Shown: in pieces, positions 34,801-39,912 of the stretch
How the letters are laid out: each line of letters starts with the position of its first letter
How positions within the stretch are numbered: the stretch's first letter is position 1
Assembly (NCBI GenBank): GCA_014860115.1
Contig: JACZKK010000196.1
Location: 1-39,912 of the forward strand
Origin: Ignavibacteriaceae bacterium
GTDB lineage: Bacteria > Bacteroidota > Ignavibacteria > Ignavibacteriales > Ignavibacteriaceae
Direction: 5' to 3'
DNA: 39,912 nt
Position numbers and translations under genes: made by a program
The notes under the pieces: model-generated
What the model was told of the DNA's origin: nothing
Databases searched by the model: none
The model's input: only the letters and a program-made list of their open reading frames with translations

Positions 34801-36473
34801 CGAGTAGATATAGTGATTATGAATTATTAATAAAAAAGTTAAAAGAGATCAACAAATTACCAGATAGAATAATTCACGCCTGGAGTTTAAGTCAAGATTC
34901 TAACAAAGATTCTGAAAGAACGTATTTTAATTTCAAACAGGAATTTGGATTCTTTAGTACTCTATTTCTTTCGAAAGCACTTGCAAAGAACAACATTTCT
35001 AATGATATGAAACTGTTTATACTCTCTAACAATCTACAAGAGGTAGTAGGAAGTGAAGAACTGAGTCCTGAAAAAGCTACTGTCATCGGTCCATGCATGG
35101 TAATTCCCCAAGAATATCCTAATATAAAAGCTAAAAGTATTGATCTAGATATAAATATTGCTCCCAGAAACGATCAAAAATACATAGATTATCTGACAGG
35201 GGAGTTATTAGATTTGACTCAAGATGTCTTTGTTGCTTATAGATCAAATAATCGTTGGGTGCAATCATTTGAACCAATTTATATAAAACCATTACAGGAG
35301 GAAAAATCATCTTTTAGAATAAAAGGTGTTTATTTGATTACAGGTGGATTGGGAGAAATTGGATATGAAATGGCACTCTATTTAGCAGAAAAGTATAAAG
35401 CAAAATTAGTATTGGTTGGTAGATCTGAATTACCTGAAAGAGAAAATTGGACAGATTGGGAAGCAACTCAAAGTGATGAATTTGATCATAGTAACAGAAT
35501 AGAAAAAATCAAACGATTGGAATCTCTTGGCGGTGAAGTATCGTATCTGAGTTCAGACGTGTCAGATTTCAATAAAATGCAAAATGTGATCAAAAGAACA
35601 GAAGAAAGGTTTGGAAAATTAAATGGTGTTATTCACGCTGCAGGAATTGTTGGTGAAAAAGGGTTTTTCAATATTCATGATTTAGATTTTGAAAAGTGTC
35701 ATCTTCATTTTCAAGCTAAGGTCAATGGGTTATATAATCTCGATAAGGTTTTAAAAGGTAAGGACCTCGATTTTTGCATGTTACTTTCATCCTTAACACC
35801 TATCTTAGGTGGCTTAGGCGAAGTAGCTTATGCTTCATCTAATATATTTATGGATGTTTTTGCCAGAAAGCATAATCGTAACTCGAATATGAAATGGATT
35901 AGTGTAAATTGGGATTTATGGCGAATTCAAAAGAGAAATATAGAAGAAACTGGATTTGGGAAAACATTAACCGAGTTGGGAATTCTACCATCCGAGGGGA
36001 TGGAAGCAATGGAGAGAATTCTAAGCTTAAAAGATGTATCTCAGTTTGTTGTATCAACCGGAGATTTGAATAAAAGAATAAAGCAGTGGATTACCTTAGA
36101 ATCTCTAGATGAAAATCAATTAAATCTCTCTGGCAATGAAAAAATATCAAAATATTCTCAAAGACCAGTTTTAGAGGTAGATTATTCTGAACCACAGGAT
36201 GAAACGCAGGAATTAATCGCTGGTATTTGGCGAGATGTTTTAGGAATTGACCAAATTGGAATTTATGACAATTTTGCTCAGCTTGGAGGACATTCACTAT
36301 TAGCAATTAAAATTATCTCTGAACTAAGAAAAGCTTTTATGGTTGATCTTCCAATAAGTGCACTTTTTGATACACCTACAATAAACGAATTAGCTGAAAA
36401 AATTAAAGAAATAATTTTAGTTGAAATTCAACAGTTAAGCGATGAGGATGTCAAGAAAATGAATCTAAATTGA
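31803..36473 (+). CDS. type I polyketide synthase KS-AT-KR-ACP
   Basis: A 1556-residue single module. KS at 5-430 with C174 (TACSTS), H310 (EAHGSGT) and H350 (VGHLDAA). AT at 522-870 with the FLFPGIGDHYVGMG start, catalytic Ser645 (GHSMGE) and HAFH at 741-744, a motif usually linked to malonyl. A weak linker or structural half of the KR lies at about 920-1165, followed by the catalytic KR at 1172-1375 (TGGLGEIG; K1306, S1329/S1330, Y1343). The KR lacks the LDD signature of B-type and has no clear A-type Trp. The ACP lies at about 1465-1535, attachment Ser1498 (LGGHSL, of the PCP-like style common in hybrids). The module has no DH, although a DH is present in the first gene. No N-terminal docking domain is clear. 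A 41-base gap separates it from both neighbours. It probably extends by two carbons (or by the special extender), reduces to the alcohol, and passes the chain to the NRPS. Confidence 0.92.
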   Translation: MNNSFDIAIIGMSCRFPGADDLDSFWNNLANGVESISHFSDEELRKSGIPESLINNPNYVKAAPIINEPGMFDASFFGYTPMEAKTMDPQHRILLECAHQALEHSGYDAEKYKGRIGVFTGSAMNTYFMNNILRSKFVDEYIPTLIGNDKDFLSTRISYKLNLKGPSINVQTACSTSLVAVHLACQSLISEESDMVLAGAVSVKAPHTAGYICDGGGIVSKDAHVRAFDAKANGTVFGSGCGVVVLKRLSDAIKDNDTIHGVIKGSAINNDGSEKAGYTAPSVNSQADAVIEALSLVDINANTISYIEAHGSGTPLGDPIELAALTKAFRNFTNENKFCAVGSVKTNVGHLDAAAGMAGLIKTLLSLKHKKIPPSINFSEPNPEIDFASSPFFVNYQLSDWKSIGPRRAGIMSTGMGGTNAYLILEEAPEEKKVSTSSHPNILLFSAKSETALSEHSKQLSEFLEKNNEVNINDVAYTLQQGRKKFNHRRFLVSKDRPDTIEILEQEKSKRVFSGKLKNTSKRPVIFLFPGIGDHYVGMGYDLYQNAKIFTEEVDRCADILKEYLDLDIRDILYPKDYNRSKPGNGGGIDLKKMLASRVNKAADVNTQKLNQTLYAQPALFTIEYALAKLWLHLDITPDAIVGHSMGEYVAACLAGVFSLEDTLKLIAIRAKLVNDLPQGGMLAVTLPEDELTPLLSDGLSISLINSPNLCVVAGPEEKVNQFEGVLKNKKILYRQVQNAHAFHSKMLDPIYDDYTKEIKKIKLNSPKIPFTSNLTGNWITDREATDPIYWAKHANNTARFSNSLEKAWQMINAIFLEVGPGNTLSVLAMQHPESKKYENPVTISTLRPEYDNQFDLDYFFTSIGKFWLSGTEIDWEKLYQDEKPKRIPLPTYSFQRENYWIEDLVDTNSRFTSEVSIHKTSNISEWFYVPSWKRLIQQPILSNDLKLKIGLRLNWLVFLDDMGIASSLVERLRNCGQVVVTVKKEEIFNFDNNSFTLTPSRYSDYELLIKKLKEINKLPDRIIHAWSLSQDSNKDSERTYFNFKQEFGFFSTLFLSKALAKNNISNDMKLFILSNNLQEVVGSEELSPEKATVIGPCMVIPQEYPNIKAKSIDLDINIAPRNDQKYIDYLTGELLDLTQDVFVAYRSNNRWVQSFEPIYIKPLQEEKSSFRIKGVYLITGGLGEIGYEMALYLAEKYKAKLVLVGRSELPERENWTDWEATQSDEFDHSNRIEKIKRLESLGGEVSYLSSDVSDFNKMQNVIKRTEERFGKLNGVIHAAGIVGEKGFFNIHDLDFEKCHLHFQAKVNGLYNLDKVLKGKDLDFCMLLSSLTPILGGLGEVAYASSNIFMDVFARKHNRNSNMKWISVNWDLWRIQKRNIEETGFGKTLTELGILPSEGMEAMERILSLKDVSQFVVSTGDLNKRIKQWITLESLDENQLNLSGNEKISKYSQRPVLEVDYSEPQDETQELIAGIWRDVLGIDQIGIYDNFAQLGGHSLLAIKIISELRKAFMVDLPISALFDTPTINELAEKIKEIILVEIQQLSDEDVKKMNLN

Positions 36474-36514
36474 TAACAAATGAAATTAATTCATATTAAA
36501 ATATTGGAGATATT

Positions 36515-39500
36515 TTGAGTGATGTAAGGAAACTTACCAGCGAAAGACAAGCACTTCTTGAAAAGAGATTGAAAGGAATCTCTTTAGGAAAATCTGTTTC
36601 CTCCTCTATTCCGAAGCGTAAAAAGAATGATATAATCCCATTGTCAGACTATCAGGAACCTTTGTGGATAATTGACAATTTGGAGCCTGGTAATCCTGCT
36701 TATAATGTGCCTGTAGCTTATCGTTTGAAAGGTGAGTTAAATCTACAAAAGATTAAAGAGTCTCTTAATAAGGTTATAGAAAGACATGAAACATTAAGAA
36801 CTACGATAGAAAGACATGGGAATGAAGTCGTACAGGTTATTCATGAGAATCTTAAAGTGATTCCTGAATATATAGATTTAGAAAATATCCCTGTAAATGA
36901 TTCTTGGAGTAAACTAAAAATACTTCTATCAGAAAAAGCTGGCAAAAGATTTAATTTATCGAAGCTTCCATTACTGAGTCTTACTTTGTTTAAATTGAGT
37001 ATAAATGAATATGTATTATTTATTAATATGCACCACATTATTTCTAGTGGAATATCGGCTGGGATATTAATTAGAGAGCTATTTGCTTTCTACGAAGGAA
37101 ATAATGAGATCCTTTCAGAATTAGATATTCAGTACGCAGATTATACGATATGGGAAAAAAGTAGAGTAAATAGAGAAACGCAAAAATCTCAATTAGATTA
37201 TTGGAAAAGTACACTTGGTGATCAACTCCCAGTTTTAGATTTCCCAATCGATAAGTCAAGACCATCCCTTCCGACTAATGTCGGAGCGAATCATTTTTTT
37301 TCACTTCCTAAATCATTATGTGCCTCTTTAAATGAAATTGGTTCCAAATCAGGTTGCACATTATTTATGACCTTATTATCCGCTTATTACGTTTTATTAA
37401 GAAGGTATTCCAATCAAAATGACATCATTATTGGTGTGCCTGTGGTAAACAGAAACCTGAAAGAGCTAGAAAATTTAATTGGTTACTTTATTAATATAAC
37501 GGCATTTAGGATAAAGACAATAACTAATATTTCATTTCTAGAACTACTGAGTCAAGTTAGAGATATAACTATCGATGCATTTGCTAATCAGGATATCGCC
37601 TTTAATAAGATAGTTGAAAATTTAAATTTTTCTAGAGATTTAGGCCATAATCCTATTTTCCAGACTTTATTCGAATTTACCGCTAATATGAACTTACAAT
37701 TTCCCAATTTTCAAATCAGTAGGGTCCCGGTTGATAATAAATATTCGCAACTTGATATTTCTCTACATATAAATGAAGAAAAGGATGAATATTTATGCAG
37801 GTTTGAATATAACACAAACTTGTTCGATGAAACTACTTTGATAAGGCTCTCAAATAATTTCAGATATTTACTACAGCAGATCATTGAACATCCCAATGAG
37901 TCTATTTCTAATATTTCTCTCATTGCACCTAGAGAATCTCATTTAGTATTTGATGAATTTGTTTTTTCCCCAGCTGAATTTATTTGCGAATCTACGCTTC
38001 ATCAAATGTTTGAAAAAACAGCGAACATTTTTAGCGATAAAATAGCAATTGAATATGACAACACAACATTGACATATAAAGAACTAAATATTAAATCAAA
38101 CCAGGTTGCAAATTTTTTACAAAAAAAAGGTGTACATACTGAAATTCTAGTCGCTGTAAATTTAAATCGTTCTTTAAATCTAATAATATGGTTATTAGGA
38201 ATTTTGAAAGCGGGTGGTGCTTACATTCCACTAGATACTGGATATCCTAAAGAACGACTTAATTTTATGCTGCAGGATAGCGCGGTTTCCTTTCTGGTTA
38301 CGGAAAAAGAATTTGTGGAAACTTTTTCAGAGTTTAGTGGATTAAAAGTATGTATTGAGGAGGTTCAAAATTTAATTAATTCTGAAGATGATAATTTTAC
38401 AATTGGTGATTCCAGATTGGACAATGCAGCCTATGTCATTTATACATCAGGATCCACAGGTACACCTAAGGGTGTAATTAATACTCACAAAGGAATTACA
38501 AATTATCTAACTTCATTACAAAATTATTATAAAGTTAATTCCTCAGATGTTGGGCTACAGAAAACTCCGATAAGCTTTGATGTTTCAGTAAGAGAAATCT
38601 TTCTGCCCCTTATATCCGGCGCTAAGCTAATACTTGCAAAACCAGATGGACATAAAGATAATGCTTATCTTATTGAACTTATAAGAACAAAAGAAATTAC
38701 TTTACTAAGTTTTGTACCATCCCAATTAAGTGTTTTTCTAATGGAAAAAGATGTTAGTAAATGTAAAACCATCCGTCAGGTTATTTGTAGCGGGGAAGTG
38801 TTGAGTACTTCAATCCAAAAAATATTTTTTAATAATTTAAGTTCCGAACTTGATAATCTTTACGGTCCTACTGAAGCTGCAGTCGATGTAACAAGATGGA
38901 GATGTATTAATGATACTGAAAGTGGTTTTATTCCTATTGGTAAACCAATTACGAATAATAGGATCTATATTCTTGATGGTAATGATCAACAGGTTCCTAT
39001 TGGTGTCTATGGGGAAATTTGTATAGGTGGAATTCAGGTGGCCCGAGGGTATTTAAACAGACAGGATTTGACATCTGAGAAATTTGTTCATGATCCTCTA
39101 AGCATTGATTCTAGTAATAAAATTTATAAGACTGGCGATATCGGCAGATTTCTTATTGATGGGAATATAGAATATAAGGGTAGAAGAGATAATCAGATTA
39201 AAATTCGAGGATTTCGAGTAGAATTGGGCGAAATTGAATCAATTTTGATTAAAAATAAAAACCTTAAAGACGTGGTTGTTTTATTACGGGAAAGAAATAA
39301 TGAAGATAAAATAATCGTTGCTTATTATATTCCAAATGATCAAAACATTTCCATAGGTGATTTGAAAAGGTATGCAAAGGAAAGATTACCTGAATATATG
39401 ATCCCAGCATATTTCGTAAAAATGGATGTGTTCCCTCTCACTCCAAGTGGAAAGATCGACAGAAAATCTTTTCCAGAGGTTGACTCAATATTAATTGAAA

Positions 39501-39751
39501 ATGATCTTACTGAAAATATTCCTCAAAATAATCTTGAAAACGAAATAATGAAGATCTGGGAAAATCATCTTGGAGTTAAAAATATTGGGGTAAAAAACAA
39601 TTTTTTTGAAATTGGTGGTAATTCTCTTTTAGCAATTAAATTGATTTATGAGTTGAATGATAAATTTAATATTGATTTACCATTGAGTATTATTTTTGAC
39701 GCCCCCTCAATAAGCAAACTTTCGATTGAAATTTCAAAATTTAAGAACTAA
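36515..39751 (+). CDS. NRPS module C-A-PCP
   Basis: A 1078-residue protein starting with TTG at 36515, with GGAG five bases upstream. Condensation domain at 38-470: the core motif is H173 H174 I I S S178 G instead of HHxxxDG, so the usual Asp is Ser; other C motifs look normal (LIGYFINITAFR, HNPIFQTLFEF). Adenylation domain at 495-985 with YVIYTSGSTGTPKG, SFDVSVREIF, NLYGPTEAAVDVT, YKTGDIGRF and PSGKIDRK. The specificity residues by eye (D689 V690 R693 S732 I757 S759 L782 V790 D791) are unusual because R693 replaces the common Trp; no amino acid can be predicted. PCP at about 1005-1075 with Ser1037 (IGGNSL). There is no thioesterase or reductase, so another protein must release the product. 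It is the last gene in the window. Confidence 0.92.
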   Translation: MSDVRKLTSERQALLEKRLKGISLGKSVSSSIPKRKKNDIIPLSDYQEPLWIIDNLEPGNPAYNVPVAYRLKGELNLQKIKESLNKVIERHETLRTTIERHGNEVVQVIHENLKVIPEYIDLENIPVNDSWSKLKILLSEKAGKRFNLSKLPLLSLTLFKLSINEYVLFINMHHIISSGISAGILIRELFAFYEGNNEILSELDIQYADYTIWEKSRVNRETQKSQLDYWKSTLGDQLPVLDFPIDKSRPSLPTNVGANHFFSLPKSLCASLNEIGSKSGCTLFMTLLSAYYVLLRRYSNQNDIIIGVPVVNRNLKELENLIGYFINITAFRIKTITNISFLELLSQVRDITIDAFANQDIAFNKIVENLNFSRDLGHNPIFQTLFEFTANMNLQFPNFQISRVPVDNKYSQLDISLHINEEKDEYLCRFEYNTNLFDETTLIRLSNNFRYLLQQIIEHPNESISNISLIAPRESHLVFDEFVFSPAEFICESTLHQMFEKTANIFSDKIAIEYDNTTLTYKELNIKSNQVANFLQKKGVHTEILVAVNLNRSLNLIIWLLGILKAGGAYIPLDTGYPKERLNFMLQDSAVSFLVTEKEFVETFSEFSGLKVCIEEVQNLINSEDDNFTIGDSRLDNAAYVIYTSGSTGTPKGVINTHKGITNYLTSLQNYYKVNSSDVGLQKTPISFDVSVREIFLPLISGAKLILAKPDGHKDNAYLIELIRTKEITLLSFVPSQLSVFLMEKDVSKCKTIRQVICSGEVLSTSIQKIFFNNLSSELDNLYGPTEAAVDVTRWRCINDTESGFIPIGKPITNNRIYILDGNDQQVPIGVYGEICIGGIQVARGYLNRQDLTSEKFVHDPLSIDSSNKIYKTGDIGRFLIDGNIEYKGRRDNQIKIRGFRVELGEIESILIKNKNLKDVVVLLRERNNEDKIIVAYYIPNDQNISIGDLKRYAKERLPEYMIPAYFVKMDVFPLTPSGKIDRKSFPEVDSILIENDLTENIPQNNLENEIMKIWENHLGVKNIGVKNNFFEIGGNSLLAIKLIYELNDKFNIDLPLSIIFDAPSISKLSIEISKFKN

Positions 39752-39912
39752 GCATGAATCTATTTAAATAAATTGAAAAATTAGTTCGCTTAGAAATTTC
39801 TAACTCACTTTAATGTTTTTAATTTACTTCAAGTATGAAAAAATGATCAATGAGGAATGTTTAATTCTGTAGTTACCTAAATTTATAAACAGTTCAGGAC
39901 AAATAATATTAT
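39752..39912. other. non-coding right end
   Basis: AT-rich, with no start or terminator hairpin recognised. The window ends before it is clear whether the biosynthetic operon continues. Confidence 0.4.

Overview
The window looks like a chromosomal stretch from an AT-rich member of the Ignavibacteria (Bacteroidetes/Chlorobi side of the tree). The main reason is a set of secreted proteins ending in type IX secretion (T9SS) type A sorting domains with the NYPNPFNP start, 'VYDILGNEVATLV' middle and 'TKKM-LLK' end typical of that group. Weak, A-rich ribosome binding sites and several TTG/GTG starts fit. No tRNA, rRNA, CRISPR array or intact transposase gene was seen.

Left part (1-4443, plus strand): the end of a surface-sugar amidation operon. 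It holds a HisF-like ammonia-supplying subunit (cut by the left edge), two N-acetyl sugar amidotransferases and a DUF354 glycosyltransferase-like protein between them, followed by a small VanZ-like membrane protein.

Middle part (about 4700-22370, minus strand): an accessory region of Sec-exported surface proteins (beta-propellers, cohesin-like modules, dockerins, a beta-helix protein, discoidin and Ig-like modules), most with a T9SS tail. Neighbouring genes are assembled from shared modules. The region is full of short palindromic repeats and MITE-like elements. Several repeats sit in frame inside the T9SS tails, and at least four dead T9SS-tail fragments lie between the genes. One propeller gene is decaying. 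Proteins with a dockerin lack a T9SS tail, while nearby proteins with a cohesin-like module carry one, which suggests a surface cohesin-dockerin assembly.

Right part (23611-39751, plus strand): a hybrid PKS-NRPS biosynthetic operon. In order: a 1295-residue fusion DH - FkbM methyltransferase - FkbH (HAD) - ACP; a 3-hydroxyacyl-CoA dehydrogenase (FkbK/ZmaG type); a free ACP (FkbJ/ZmaH type); an acyl-CoA dehydrogenase (FkbI/ZmaI type); a stand-alone adenylation protein with a serine code read by eye (D-V-W-H-F-S-L-V-D); a KS-AT-KR-ACP polyketide synthase; and a C-A-PCP NRPS. The set can be read as an unusual extender- or starter-unit factory. The FkbH arm would make glyceryl- then hydroxy/methoxymalonyl-ACP, and the serine arm would make aminomalonyl-ACP, with one dehydrogenase pair shared. 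This unit feeds an assembly line that runs off, or ends near, the right edge. No thioesterase, phosphopantetheinyl transferase or exporter is visible, so the product cannot be named.
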